Shown piece after piece: positions 20,651 to 32,162 of a DNA stretch of 64,000 nucleotides. The notes below the pieces were generated by a model. The model was not told the origin of the DNA. It worked only from the letters and a program-made list of their open reading frames with translations, and did no database searches. Origin of the DNA: Stereocaulon alpinum (Eukaryota; Ascomycota; Lecanoromycetes; Lecanorales; Stereocaulaceae); assembly GCA_018257865.1 (NCBI GenBank), contig JAEUBA010000027.1, forward strand, positions 124,001-188,000, written 5' to 3'. The position numbers and the translations under genes are program-made. Position 1 is the first letter of the stretch. Every line of letters starts with the position of its first letter.

Positions 20651-22591
20651 ATGGCGCCCCATTCTCCGCCCTCGCCTCGACGCTTCTTACCGCAGCCCAT
20701 AGAAGAAATGACACGAAGCAACCGAGCGTCTCCCATCAAAGATCGTCTGGCAGATGGTACTGGGCACAAGCCACGCAAGGAACTTCCCCAACCGGTAGAG
20801 ACGAGCTCAACGCATTCCAAGCCCCCGGCCACGGCCGAGACGTCGCATGAACATGCCCCGAGGGCCATTACGTCAAGTCAAGACACATTACCGCAGCCAA
20901 TGGACTCCAACTCGCCGTCACCAAAACCCCGGAGGTTCGCTCCGCAGATGATTGAAACGTCACGACGGAGGCGAAAGAGTACTGATACAACACCGTGTGT
21001 TACGCCTACGGACAAGACAGACTACACACCCGGTCTCCCAAACCATCTGCCTAAACACATGAGGCAACAAAGACCCACGGCAACACCAATTCCTCCAGAC
21101 AATTCACCTGTTGTCAGCTCGGATGTCATACCTCAGCTTCCCGAATCTAAATTCTCGTCCTCGAAATTAGCCGAGAAGGCACAGCGACAACACTCCTTTC
21201 GAATACCGGATCTCCCGCCCATAACATCTCAATCCGAGACCGAAGAGTCCAATGACTCGAGCGTACCCTCCCTATCTACCTCGCCCTCCGCAGAATCAGA
21301 TCAGACTGAATCCGCCAGCAAAAAGAAAAAGGGAAAGCGAAAAAGCGGTCCCCCAACACAGAGCGAAGATGCTCGATGGTCAGGATATATGCTCCAACTA
21401 GCAGCCACGACAGCAGAGAAGCAATTGAGGGACCAAGCCATGGCTGCATACCCTAACGAGCATATGTATGAGCCAGTGGATCACTACGCTTTCGATCAAG
21501 ACTCCGAGGAATCGGACGTTGAGGTGGGCGTGGGTAAGCTTCAGGTGGGCGGTGTTGCTGAGGAGGACGCTGACCGGAAACCTGCTGGCTACAGGCACAG
21601 AGACTCGGATGCGGGCTTCGGCTTGGCTGAGATGCGAAAGCATCAACAAAAGCTGGAAGATCAAAAGAGGGATCAATGGGCCCAGGCACCATCAGACCTT
21701 GGTCGGCGACGTTCAACACGATCGGCTCTTCTACAGGCCAAGGGACAACAGAAAGCCGCAGAAGTGGGTGTAGCTGGTGCTCCTGCTGTTGCGCCTAAGG
21801 AAGTCTTAGGGTGGCAGAAGGATAACGAGATGAAGCCAATGCGGAATGCCGCAAGTCCACCGATGGCTGGTGAGGACCTCAAATTTACAAAATGCCTATC
21901 CCCGCAACCCACCCGCCTCGACGTACACTCATACCCCGGCAAGCAAAAATCTACAGATGCAGAGTCTCGCCAACACACAGGTCTTTGGACCCCTGGCGGC
22001 GGCGCAAGTCGGCAAAGTTCAAAGAGCGGCTTATGGAACGGCGTCTGCAACGCTGCAAACCAGGATACCCTTGCCATGCCCAGACCGGCGCAAACAGGCC
22101 TTCTCACCCCTGCCATCGAACGTCAAGATCCCTTCGAACCGACGAGCGGGTACGGAAATACCCAACTGCCTCCCTCACCACCCAATTCGCAAGAAGAGTG
22201 CACGCGGCTCGACAACGTACTCCGCCGCGAACGTTCTATAGACCGAGAACTCGGCGATACGTTCGTCACACAAGTCTACAATTACCTTTCCCTTGGGTAC
22301 CCATCCCTTGCGCGCAAGTTCGACCCCGAGCTCAGCAAGATTACGAGAGTGCCTATTGAGGATTTAAGGAAAGACGACGACAAGTGCAACGCGAAAGGCT
22401 ACGTCGGGGCACCGGAAGGGACAGGGGTAGATTGCAGAAGCGTTCTGGAGGGCGACACGAAGTGTGAGCGGTGGTGTGCGCTCAGGCTCTATGTGAGGGA
22501 GTGGGGACGGCAGCAGCCTGAGATGGGGGCTGTTGAGGATACCGAGGGTGGTTGGGGTGCTAGGGCTAGGAGGGGGAGTTGGGCTATATAA
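20651..22591 (+). CDS. Conserved fungal protein of unknown function (646 aa)
   Basis: Uninterrupted frame from the ATG at 20651. Residues 1-220 are Pro/Ser/Thr-rich and repeat a motif: (R/T)LPQP(I/V/M)E, or close variants, preceding ETS or SNS, appear at least four times (FLPQPIEEMT, ELPQPVETSS, TLPQPMDSNS, FAPQMIETSR). A Lys-rich stretch (SKKKKGKRKSG) and mixed-charge segments follow. The C-terminal 110 residues look like a folded domain (VYNYLSLGYPSLARKFDPEL then ISKITRVP-like and Cys-containing KCERWCALRLYVREW), a region I associate with conserved hypothetical proteins of filamentous fungi. No enzymatic motif. The function is unknown; disordered N-terminal plus small C-terminal domain suggests an adaptor or regulator. 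Confidence 0.75.
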   Translation: MAPHSPPSPRRFLPQPIEEMTRSNRASPIKDRLADGTGHKPRKELPQPVETSSTHSKPPATAETSHEHAPRAITSSQDTLPQPMDSNSPSPKPRRFAPQMIETSRRRRKSTDTTPCVTPTDKTDYTPGLPNHLPKHMRQQRPTATPIPPDNSPVVSSDVIPQLPESKFSSSKLAEKAQRQHSFRIPDLPPITSQSETEESNDSSVPSLSTSPSAESDQTESASKKKKGKRKSGPPTQSEDARWSGYMLQLAATTAEKQLRDQAMAAYPNEHMYEPVDHYAFDQDSEESDVEVGVGKLQVGGVAEEDADRKPAGYRHRDSDAGFGLAEMRKHQQKLEDQKRDQWAQAPSDLGRRRSTRSALLQAKGQQKAAEVGVAGAPAVAPKEVLGWQKDNEMKPMRNAASPPMAGEDLKFTKCLSPQPTRLDVHSYPGKQKSTDAESRQHTGLWTPGGGASRQSSKSGLWNGVCNAANQDTLAMPRPAQTGLLTPAIERQDPFEPTSGYGNTQLPPSPPNSQEECTRLDNVLRRERSIDRELGDTFVTQVYNYLSLGYPSLARKFDPELSKITRVPIEDLRKDDDKCNAKGYVGAPEGTGVDCRSVLEGDTKCERWCALRLYVREWGRQQPEMGAVEDTEGGWGARARRGSWAI

Positions 22592-23395
22592 CTTTTACGA
22601 TTATTGCATTGTTGGTGTGTCTTTGGGAATCTTTCAGTCGACAGCTGGGGGCAATATTCTTGGCTCCTTTTGTTTCGGTAGCGAGCATATGCGACATGAT
22701 ACAAAATGGGAAGCGGGCGTACCTCTTATTCTGCGTTTCAAGCGTACATCGTTTTTGGAATTGATGAGAATTTGGTTTTTGTGCTTCATTTCAGACTGTT
22801 CTCTTTCTTCAGCGGCGTCGGCCTCTCGTTATGATGCATGTTTGATCGAAGGCTTTATTGCATGGGTATTGGGTTGGGGATGGGCTCGTGAATGGGAGGG
22901 AACACTGATAGCTTCCGGTGCGGGAGCTCGCTTTGTTCCTTTGGTTTTTTTGGGAGGATGGATATATACGTTTGGGGATAGGACATGTTACCTAGGTATT
23001 GAGAGAATGAGAACATGTATATGGAAACATCCTTTCTCTAGGGTCCTAGAACGTGAAATACATACTTGCCTTTGTTCTGCTGATTTTTCAATAAGTGGTA
23101 CATGCTTGCTTGTGAGACTTTGTGCGTTGAGTTTGTTGTTTAGCTCGGCGATACGTTTTTCTGTACTGTACTGTGCTTTGTTGATGTGTGTATGTGTGTT
23201 TCCATGTCTCGGACTGGATAATCCTTTCTGCCTAAAGGGTTTAAAGGTAGTTTAGAAGATGTAAAGCTATCAACCCCCATCTCTCAGCACTACTACTTTA
23301 AAACTGCTGACAGCGTTCCCCGAGCTACATTTCCACTCCTCTGAGACTGCACAGTCTGCGCATTGAAACCGCATATCCCCATCCCCCTCCCAGCT
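22592..23395. other. Intergenic, no supported gene
   Basis: A 240-codon plus-strand frame at 22533-23255 overlaps the end of the previous gene and is Cys/Phe/Leu-rich, the look of a chance frame in T/G-rich DNA. Not called. Confidence 0.5.
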
Positions 23396-24556
23396 ATGCC
23401 CTCTCCCCCCCTTTCGCGGGAAGATACCAGGCACCACCGACCACAGACTTTCAACTGGAGTATGCCTAGCGAACCAACGACACTACCGCCATCTTCTGCG
23501 CGGCTGTCATGCTTGCCTCCAGCATGCAGGCCGGTAGCAGAGGAGTCTTGCTCAGCTGAAGAGCACGTGCCCTCGCGTTTGTCTCAAGCGTCTGGAGCGT
23601 CATTCTCAGCTTCAGTATCTGAGGAGGATCGGGATAGGGATAGGCAATTGGGAGAGAGCAGGAATCAAGTTGAGAGAGTGAGGGAGACGGTAGAAGTGCA
23701 GATATATTTGAGACGGGGTAGCCATGCACAGCATGCAACGCTGCATCCTGGCCGGTCGAGGTTTGTGGAGATGTTTGATGATGATGAAGACGGAGATAGG
23801 GGGGTGGAGGACGACGACGGAGAGGGAGAGGGGCAGAGGACACCGACTTCATGCTGGGATTGCACTCGTCCGGGGGGATCAGTCATGGAGACGGGAAACG
23901 AGGGTACATTGAACGGTACGGTCATGAATCCGTTCAGCTCTTCGTTCGGGGCCCTTGGTGATGTACCAATGGAGCCCACACCTGCTCAGTCTTCAACTTC
24001 AACCTGCCAACCCGAAAGTCCGGTCACTGCCATCTACACCCCTGGTGAATTTTGGAAGCGTTTCAAAAAGGCAGAAGCAGAGTTGGAGCGAAGTCATGGG
24101 GTCTTGAATTTAGATCTCTCACGTCGCAAGTTTAGTTTGACGCCAGCTGAGATACAGGCGCAGCAGGCTGATGTTTGTATTGATACGAGGGCAGATCGTA
24201 CTCATGAAGATGGACGTACGCTGCTACCAGGGCTACCATTGTCACCCAATAATCCAGAGGATGCGAGTCCAGGACGTCCAACACTGCGTTCGCGTGGGGA
24301 GAGATCGTATGATAGCCTAAGCAACAGAGATGCGCAGACAAGTCCGAGTACTCCTGAGCAGATGATGATCGAAGGTCCAACGGATGAAGAGACGCTAGGA
24401 AGACGGATGAGTACAAGAAGAAGGGATTGGGGTAGTTGGGGTGGCGCGGCGTGGTGGAAATGGATCCTGGTGACTTTTGTGGGGTGTTGGTTGATGTTTG
24501 CTATTGGAGCTGCTTTGGGAATCAAAAAGGGGATTGGGGCTTGTAAGCCGAATTGA
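23396..24556 (+). CDS. Tail-anchored-like membrane protein, unknown function (386 aa)
   Basis: Frame from the ATG at 23396 to the stop at 24556. Nearly all of the protein is hydrophilic, Ser/Pro/Glu/Asp-rich and probably disordered, with an acidic stretch near residues 125-145 and a more folded-looking segment around YTPGEFWKRFKKAEAELERS. A single hydrophobic helix lies at the extreme C-terminus (WWKWILVTFVGCWLMFAIGA) followed by a short basic tail, which is the topology of a tail-anchored membrane protein with a cytosolic N-terminal domain. No family is recognised. The upstream in-frame extension from 23363 begins with TTG, so the ATG was preferred. Confidence 0.7.
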   Translation: MPSPPLSREDTRHHRPQTFNWSMPSEPTTLPPSSARLSCLPPACRPVAEESCSAEEHVPSRLSQASGASFSASVSEEDRDRDRQLGESRNQVERVRETVEVQIYLRRGSHAQHATLHPGRSRFVEMFDDDEDGDRGVEDDDGEGEGQRTPTSCWDCTRPGGSVMETGNEGTLNGTVMNPFSSSFGALGDVPMEPTPAQSSTSTCQPESPVTAIYTPGEFWKRFKKAEAELERSHGVLNLDLSRRKFSLTPAEIQAQQADVCIDTRADRTHEDGRTLLPGLPLSPNNPEDASPGRPTLRSRGERSYDSLSNRDAQTSPSTPEQMMIEGPTDEETLGRRMSTRRRDWGSWGGAAWWKWILVTFVGCWLMFAIGAALGIKKGIGACKPN

Positions 24557-25411
24557 TCAATGAGCAATTATTGGATTGCGGCGTGACCAATAGCAGTAGC
24601 GGTGGTGCATCAAGATCGGGTTGTTGTTGGACGAATATTGTGTGGTAATGAAATATGTGTCAACGACAGACGTGTACAAGATTGACTCATGACAGTTAAT
24701 AGAGGACAAAGCGTGAGTCGCGGAGAGTGAGAAATCCGTCTTTGCGGAGACCTGAGTCTCATGAAGCGTCAAGGGTGGAGTCGTTGCGCAGAGGAAAGCG
24801 GCCAAGGGATGGTTTCGCTAGTGGAAAGAGCTAGAGTTGGCAATTAACACCTTATCAGTAGCTTCAGCCCTGACTTTCCTGGCGCCTGTATCTTTGGGGA
24901 CCGGCTCTTTTGGTGGTTCTGAGAGGGAGGCCTGATAACCTTGCGCTGCTTGGTTGGCCAATGTACCCTTATCATACACCGAGGAGCAGGAAAGATCCAC
25001 TTCCCAGCTGCGTGTAGGCAGATAATGCTCTGCTTCCCACGCCCCTCGGGTAATAATTCCTCGACTCTCTGATCCTCTTCAGCAGGAGAGCCCCTCATTC
25101 CGTCAAGTCTGGACCAAACCTACAACCACGACGTCCGACAGTCACAGTGGGAGGAACCTCGATTGGGGTTAGTGCATTGTAGTATATGCTCTCCGTTCGT
25201 CGCCTTCCTGTAGAATCGTAACTGTGAGCTTGCTGATTTCTCCAGTCATATAGGTTGTATCAATATCCATATCCACCATTAGGCGGTGCTACTCATTCCT
25301 CAGGCGCTCTCATCGAAACATGCAATTCGGCCATACTTGGTCTGAATGGGCCATAGTAGATCTGCAGATCCTACACAACTGGGTTGTCCGCCTTTCAGCC
25401 AAATTTTTTAT
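24557..25411. other. Intergenic with unresolved minus-strand coding-like fragments
   Basis: Minus-strand frames at 25098-24844 and about 25068-24818 are open and not low complexity (one contains SCSSVYDKGTLANQAAQGYQ), and a further open stretch lies at about 25290-25090. I could not join them by GT...AG junctions into one model, so they are recorded as possible remnants of a gene, not as a CDS. Confidence 0.35.
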
Positions 25412-26434
25412 TCATACCGGCTGGTTGAGGTGTTTCAAAAGCATCCCCAGCCTACGAAGCGCCGGTCGATCTTGCAGAGCACCTTCAGGACTTGCTTCTG
25501 CTAACTTGGCCTCCTTACGAGCTTCTTGTACCAGAGGCAGCATATCTCCCCAGACCTCATCATGGTATCTGTTCAGTATGTCTACCCATGGCTGGGTGTC
25601 GCCGAACATTGGATCTGAGAAGCTCTGCCCTTCATACGAAGTAGAATTCCAGAGTCTATTAAATACATGCATCGAATCCCAAGAGGAATTAAAGTCTGGC
25701 ATAAGGTCCAGAGGATTGAGTGGTGCCAGTGGATCCACTGGCTTGTATGGTGGTAGCTCCAACCTAGTGCTTCCCAGCTTATCTTGGTCCTTGGTAACAG
25801 CCACAACAGGCCAAGAGTCTGTCGGCTCATCATCGACATTGAACTTGGGATCAGAGAGCAGGGCAACGACTGCTGCGCCATCATTACCGTTGATGGGATG
25901 TTCCTCTTTTCTAGTTAGAATTTCCCACGCATATCGTTCAACTTCGGAGACTGGTTCTGTGTCATAACCTGCGATCGCATCAGCTTGGTTGGGAAGCGAC
26001 CCGCTCAAAGCAGAAGGCTTCTGTGTGGGATCCAAGTTAGGCTGAAGCGTTTGAGGATTTGCCGCGAATTCATCGAATGCAGCCTGACCATAGCCTGCGC
26101 TGACGCCACCTTTCTCTTGTCCTGACCGGAAAGAGTCCCCAGCCAGAGACCCACCTGGAGCATGTTCATCCTTTCGAAATGATGCAACCTGCGATGATGA
26201 TGAACTTTCACCTGTGCCCGTCGAGGTGGATGGTCCTCCTTTGGCTGTGTCCGCGGTCAATGAGGCTAAATCTCCAATGACAGCACCCGGCGTTTGGCTG
26301 CTAAAGGAACTCTGTAGTAGGCCAGAGGCAGAGGCTCCAAGTCTTCCAGCAAACGATGATGCATCTTCCTCATTAGCGCTAGATGCCAGATTCTGGGCTG
26401 GCTCTGCCTCTTTGTTCTTTCCCCCTCGAGTCAT
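25412..26434 (-). CDS. Conserved fungal protein of unknown function (340 aa)
   Basis: Frame from the ATG at 26434 (MTRGGKNKEAEPAQN). Upstream codons of the longer open frame start with TTG, not ATG. Residues 1-170 are Ser/Gly/Ala-rich and likely disordered. The second half is ordered-looking, with the block ERYAWEILTRKEEHP followed by PKFNVDDEPTDSW, LNPLDLMPDFNSSWDSMHVF and a helical C-terminus (PWVDILNRYHDEVWGDMLPL). No catalytic or binding motif is recognised, and no signal peptide or membrane helix. It is divergent from the PP2A B subunit gene with a 1,048-bp shared intergenic region. Confidence 0.7.
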   Translation of the reverse strand: MTRGGKNKEAEPAQNLASSANEEDASSFAGRLGASASGLLQSSFSSQTPGAVIGDLASLTADTAKGGPSTSTGTGESSSSSQVASFRKDEHAPGGSLAGDSFRSGQEKGGVSAGYGQAAFDEFAANPQTLQPNLDPTQKPSALSGSLPNQADAIAGYDTEPVSEVERYAWEILTRKEEHPINGNDGAAVVALLSDPKFNVDDEPTDSWPVVAVTKDQDKLGSTRLELPPYKPVDPLAPLNPLDLMPDFNSSWDSMHVFNRLWNSTSYEGQSFSDPMFGDTQPWVDILNRYHDEVWGDMLPLVQEARKEAKLAEASPEGALQDRPALRRLGMLLKHLNQPV

Positions 26435-27482
26435 AGTTAACTCGTATCCTTCAGACTGCACATTTGTGAGATCATGAGAAGAAAGTCGTGAACAAACAAG
26501 GAATTTAGAATGCCAAGCTGTAGCCTTCAAGATTATATAGCAGGCAGTTTGAGAAACCGATATATTTGGATGGTGCAACCAAACACAGTGCCTCTGCTTC
26601 GGTTGTCTAGGCTTTGGATGCAGCCCAAGACCAGTCTTTCGGGATCTCTATAGTTGTAATAAGCTCAAATACGTGCTTAGCTGTACCGACCCTGACGGCT
26701 ACGAGTACCGTAGCAAAGGCCTAGGCCTTCTATGGATTATAATCCTGCAAGGTTACGGTGGGGAGGGGCACACGCAGTGAAGTAGATGCGGAGAGTCTCT
26801 CAAGAAAGAATCGTACAGTAGGAGCAGTAGTGAAGGAATAATAAAGCTGTCAAGTGTAACACACGTGCTCGGTGGTGTGGAAGAGGGAAGGAGGCTCTGC
26901 ACAGTGACGCACTATCTAAGAGGCGCATTGTGGAGCTCGAAAGCCTTGGCGCCATCGTTCCCGTACCTCTCGACAAACATCGTATTCTTGCTGACTACTC
27001 TCACTATCCACATACTCATGAATTGAGCTGGGAATCTAATGCTGCATCACCATCTACCCAACGTGCTCTACACAGCGCCTAGTCTGATCTCAAGTCCTGC
27101 CTAATCAACACTACGTTCACGCGCTGGTCGTTCGCCTTGATCATATCTACATCACGTTCTCAGACCCTCCACTACTCGTTGCCCATACGAGCTTCGGAGT
27201 CACAGATAGACAGTCACATTCTTGGATCAACACACTGCTCAAGTGATACAGGCCAGTTGTTACAGTGGCGGAGGAGCTAGCAGCCGAAATAATAGCTGCG
27301 GTGTCAGCCTGAGGAGGGATATTGAACATGGTAGCTCCAGAAGAGCCTTCCCAGCCGACCTGGAAATTCACACAGTAAGTCTTGTTTCCCCGTGTCAAAT
27401 CGTGTTGAGTGCCAGGATTGGGGACGGGGAGCGTCCCTTACTTCTTCCAACGCGTCCGGTTCAACACAACATCGCTATAAAC
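26435..27482. promoter_or_regulatory. Shared divergent intergenic region
   Basis: Lies between the start of the 340-aa gene (minus) and the PP2A B55 gene (plus). It must hold both promoters. No TATA box is obvious near either start. Short frames only. Confidence 0.4.
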
Positions 27483-29232
27483 ATGGAGAATCCCTTGCAG
27501 CAATGGGTGGACGTCCCTTTTGATGAACTGGATGATCCAGAGTATGGGCGCTGGCTAAATCTTCAATGTAGATGTTTTGGTGACAAGGGCGATGTTGAGG
27601 ATATCACAGAAGGTTAGTGTTCCTTGTCTCAATAGCTTAGCTGCAGTCTACTGACACCGCACGCCCACATTAGCGGACATTATATCCACTGTTGAGTTCG
27701 ATCACACCGGAAATTATCTTGCCACTGGCGACAAGGGTGGTCGGGTGGTATTATTCGAGAGAAATGAGTCGGTGGGTGTTCTCTCACGTTGGAAAGCTTT
27801 TGAAGCTTGGATATCATTGGATTTTGAAGGCTGACCAGTGCCAGAAGAAAACTTGCGAATACAAGTTCCACACCGAGTTCCAATCCCATGAACCCGAGTT
27901 CGACTACCTCAAGTCTCTCGAGATAGAAGAAAAAATCAACAAGATCAAGTGGTGTCGGAGGCAGAATGCATCACATTATCTGCTCTCTACAAATGACAAG
28001 ACGATAAAGCTGTGGAAAGTTTTCGAAAAGTCATTGAAAGTCGTTGCAGAGAACAATCTGTCACATGATCTGACACCTGGCGGTGCCCTTGGCGGCGGAG
28101 GAGGAGCCCCACGACCGAATCCTAATGTCCATTTCAAGGATGCTTCACAGCTCAAACTACCAAGGCTGACACATCATGATACCGTCGTTGCCGCTGTCCC
28201 ACGTCGAAACTACGCCAACGCCCACGCTTACCACATTAACAGTATCTCCGTCAACAGTGATGGAGAAACCTTCATTAGCAGTGACGACCTCCGGATAAAT
28301 TTGTGGAACCTTAACATACAAGATCAAAGCTTCAACATCGTCGATATAAAACCAACAAACATGGAGGAATTGACCGAGGTCATCACCGCTGCCGAGTTCC
28401 ACCCCCAAAGCTGCAACTGGTTTATGTACGCAAGCTCCAAAGGCACAATCAAGCTAGCAGACATGCGAGAGAATGCTCTCTGCGATCAACATGCGAAACG
28501 TGAGTTCCACCTAATTACATTCATTGATGCACGCAGAATTAATACTCAATCCTGCAGAATTCGAGCAAGAAGAAGACCCCTCGGCCCGCTCTTTCTTTTC
28601 CGAGATCATTTCCTCTATATCAGACGTACGATTCTCACATGATGGCCGGTATATCTTGTCCCGCGATTACCTTACTGTTAAGATATGGGACGTCAACATG
28701 GAGCGGACACCAGTCAAGACAATACCAATCCACGAGCACCTGCGCCCTCGCCTCTGCGATACGTATGAAAATGATAGCATTTTCGATAAGTTTGAAGTTG
28801 TGTTCTCGGGAGATGCTAAGAATGTTATGACTGGCAGCTACAACAACAACTTCATGATCTACCCTTCGGATCCGGAGAGGGAAACAGAAGTTGTTCTCCA
28901 GGCCGACAAGTCCGCATTCAAGCAGAAGAAGATTGGTGTCCCAACTCCAATAAATTCGTCGACCAGCCCGACGAATGGGCCCGGGGGGAAGAAGGGAAAC
29001 TCCAGAGCTGGCAGCCCAGCGGCAGGAGCGGGAGGACAAGGTGGGCGGATGAAGAAGGAGACGGACGCCGACCAAATTGATTTCAATAAGAAGATTCTGC
29101 ACATGAGCTGGCACCCATTTGAAGACAGCATAGCGATTGCAGCGACGAATAATGTAAGTGGCGTTCTAGACGTTTTGCCTAGTACATATAATACTGACTC
29201 GGCTCTAGCTCTTCGTTTTCTCGGCATTGTAA
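27483..29232 (+). CDS. Protein phosphatase 2A regulatory subunit B (B55 family)
   Basis: WD40 regulatory subunit that directs PP2A to substrates in mitotic exit and morphogenesis; orthologue of yeast Cdc55 and Aspergillus PabA. Five exons, 27483-27612, 27674-27771, 27845-28499, 28558-29153 and 29209-29232, encode 500 aa. Conserved B55 signatures are ADIISTVEFDHTGNYLATGD, then CEYKFHTEFQSHEPEFDYLK, NDKTIKLWKV, FISSDDLRINLWNL, SSKGTIKLADMR, YILSRDYLTVKIWDVN and a C-terminal WHPFEDSIAIAATNN ending with LFVFSAL encoded by the 24-nt last exon. The insert near residue 415-440, Ser/Pro/Gly-rich, is variable in fungi. Identity is secure; the last tiny exon is the part most likely to be lost by automated models. 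Confidence 0.97.
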
Positions 29233-30063
29233 GCAAAAACTGCATTCATACAGCTGCGGTCTCGAAGCACATGTGCCGAGAGACTGGCTTTCTTCATCAC
29301 TGCGTACACTGCCACCATCCCTCTAGTGGATGAACCACTGAACATCATTCAACCGGGCAGGCACGAACAGTCCCAGGACTAATAGACGCGACGTGAACCA
29401 GCCAGGTTAGAAGGCGGCGTTCTGGGCATACGTGATGACCGCGTGAACGAAATGTTGTTGGGACGACTGATGCATTTTCCATGTATTCAATCTTTTCAAC
29501 GTGGTAATGATGCATTGAAGGCGGTGGCAGCAGCGGTGGTGGACTAAGTGAAGTTCGTAGATAGAGCATTACCCAAGATCCATTTTTACTTGACAAACAC
29601 ATTGGGCCATGTTGTATGCCTCATGCCTATTGGACCCCACCCTACAGATGTATATATAGACTTCGCCCCCATTGACTTTTGCGGAGATGCACAGCTAAAG
29701 TAGAGCATGCAGAAGTCAGGAACCGGTACGTACCTAGATCTAAGATCGCGTGTCACACGGGAATCTAGTTCTACGGCCACCCGTGCCTGACCTTTCTCCT
29801 GCATACGGTAACCTCCACCTTCCACTTTCTACAACCCATCTTCCACAATCACAAGTAGCTTAATGCGCTTTCCTTACCTCGTGAATATGTGTTGCTAATA
29901 GAGAAGCTGCGGTCGGCCATGTCAAAGAGTTGCATGGGAAGGTGACCCACTTGTTACCCTGTTAGACGTCCTGCAACAACCAGTTAGTATATCATAGCCT
30001 TTCCTCACTATGGACATACGCAGTGTATCTTAGGAAGCTTAGCATTTGATAGGTCTTAGCTCC
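29233..30063. other. Intergenic, no supported gene
   Basis: 3' region of the PP2A subunit and promoter of the transporter. No frame, RNA gene or repeat recognised. Confidence 0.5.
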
Positions 30064-31652
30064 ATGATGGCTAGGTCCACAGAGGCAAATGGGCCTCGCC
30101 AACGCCACACTAGGCAAACCTCCAATGGCACCCTGCCTACACCTGGAACCAAGACAATCGATGTGCAAGAGGAGAAGCCCACAGGATCTGACAGACCACG
30201 GACCTTTGCAAGAGCTATGGATGTTGGGGCAGCGATGCTTCAAATGACTGTACCGAAATACATGGGCCTGGTTGTCATGACGAGCCTGATATTCGGGGGT
30301 TGTTGCTCGAATGTTCGTACATGGCCAGTGTAGGGCGTCGAGTCTACCGTTCTGACGCGCCCTAGGTATATGCTTTGGAGTCAATCATCAAGTGAGTCCA
30401 CAGGACCGAAACCTTTTCCTCTACAACCGCTGATACGTCAATCCCAGAGAAGAACCTGATAGTGGTATGCGCGATTCTGTCATAGGGGTCTTGAAGCCTG
30501 CTTACAGAACCTCAAGGCCTCCTCATAACCTTCATCCAATTTGTCCTTGTCGCTCTCTTCACATGGCCAGCTCACTACTCTATTGACCATCCGCCCTTCT
30601 TCCTCAAGCCGCGAAAGGTCCCACTGATGCGCTGGGTTCCGAACATACTCATGTTCTTCACTGTCAATCTGCTCAACAACTTCGCTTTTGGTTACAACAT
30701 TTCGGTCCCGGTACACATTATATTACGTAGTGGTGGCAGCATATTGACCATGCTTGTTGGATATGTTTGGGGGAAACGGTACACAAATGTGCAGGGTAAG
30801 TCTGTTCCGCCGGGCGAAGAGCTGCACACTCAATGCTAATCACAGCACAGTATCCAGCGTCGCAATGCTCACAATCGGCATTATCATGGCTGCAATGGCA
30901 GATGCTCAATCAAAAGTGCACCCCCCCTGATCTCCAATGCCCAACAAGCGGCTAATCTCACTCTCTTGCAGGGCAAAACCTCCTCTTCATCCGCCTTCGC
31001 AATCGACCCAGAATTCATGACTGGTCTCTTTATCCTCTTCATCGCGCAACTCCTCTCCGCAATAATGGGTCTCTACACGCAGCTCACCTACGCCAAATAC
31101 GGTTCCCACTGGCATGAGAACCTCTTCTACAGCCACTTCCTCTCCATCCCGCTCTTCCTTCCCTTCTTTCCTTCTCTCCTTACTCAGTTCAAGATACTAC
31201 TTTCCTCGCCACCCATCTCACTCATGCCATTTCTCAACAGCGCCTCCATCCTCCTCCCTAAGTCAGCAGCAGAACAACCCGGACAGGACTTCCAACTTCC
31301 GCCTGTACTTTCTACACCAGGTTCCCCAAGCATCCCAATACCCAAACATATCCTCACGCTCGGTCTTAACGCATTGACGCAATTCGCATGTATTCGCGGT
31401 GTCAACCTCCTAGGCGCTAGGACAACAGCGCTTGGCGTGTCGATTGTGCTCAACCTCCGGAAGCTGGTAAGCCTGTTCGCCAGTATATGGTTGTTTGGGA
31501 ATACGTTACCGCCGGGCGTAGTAGCCGGTGCGGTGGTGGTATTTAGTAGCGCGGGAATCTGGGCTTGGGAGGGGCAGAGGATATCTGCTAGAGAGAAGGA
31601 GGGGAAGAAGAAAGAAGAGTCAAGTGAGAAGGAGACGAAGAAGAAAACATGA
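30064..31652 (+). CDS. UDP-N-acetylglucosamine/UDP-sugar transporter, Yea4/SLC35B4-like
   Basis: Multi-pass nucleotide-sugar transporter of the ER/Golgi. Six exons, 30064-30312, 30366-30391, 30448-30464, 30508-30795, 30851-30915 and 30972-31652, encode 441 aa. Two of the exons are 26 and 17 nt. Family marks include CCSNVYALESIIK in the first helix region, GLLITFIQFVLVALFTW, PLMRWVPNILMFFTVNLLNN, FGYNISVPVHIILRSGG with the conserved HIILRS(G)GS, MLVGYVWGKRYT, and LLSAIMGLYTQLTYAKYGSH, followed by NALTQFACIRGVNLL. About eight to ten hydrophobic helices are visible. The Lys/Glu-rich tail ends in KKKT, which meets the KKxx rule for ER retrieval, as expected for Yea4. It may use ATG 30064 or 30067 (tandem ATGATG). 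Confidence 0.93.
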
Positions 31653-32162
31653 GTCAGAACAGATGAAGGAATGCGGGTTCATACGAAAGTGGAAGGCGCT
31701 CGCGAAGAAAGAATGAGGAGTTTAGGACAATTTTCGACCGCAGAGGGCTTATGCCACGCGTAGACGAGGGAGCTGCTGTGTGGGGGGGCGTGTATCGCAG
31801 GTAAGAGGATACTCTACTCTGTATGCTCATCTGCGGCGCTGATACGCTGTATTGACCAGGGAGGACTGAGTCGACTGATATAGACGTGGATTCGGGGTAC
31901 TTTTACGGAAAGCCCGGCCTTAGACCATCGGAAGCTGTACAAAGTATTCTGATTCTGATTGTAATCTACGCCGGTAGTAAGTCGAATCGAAGCTACAGAA
32001 TACAGAAATTGCAGAGCAGTCAGCGGTTCCCACGTAGTAAGCCGCCAACCGCGATGATAAGCGGAGACCCAACGCCAATGGTATGCCACACTCTACAAGA
32101 GTACACAGCCCATTCAATTATACACCCCTGCTCCACCGCTCGCCCCAGCGTCTAGCAAGCGC
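31653..32162. other. Convergent 3' intergenic region
   Basis: Lies between the ends of the transporter gene (plus) and the dynamin gene (minus). Short frames only; nothing recognised. Confidence 0.5.

Noticed and set aside
22533..23255. 240-codon plus-strand frame overlapping the end of the 646-aa gene
   Set aside because: Out of frame with a supported gene, Cys/Phe/Trp-rich without pattern, and wholly consistent with a chance frame.
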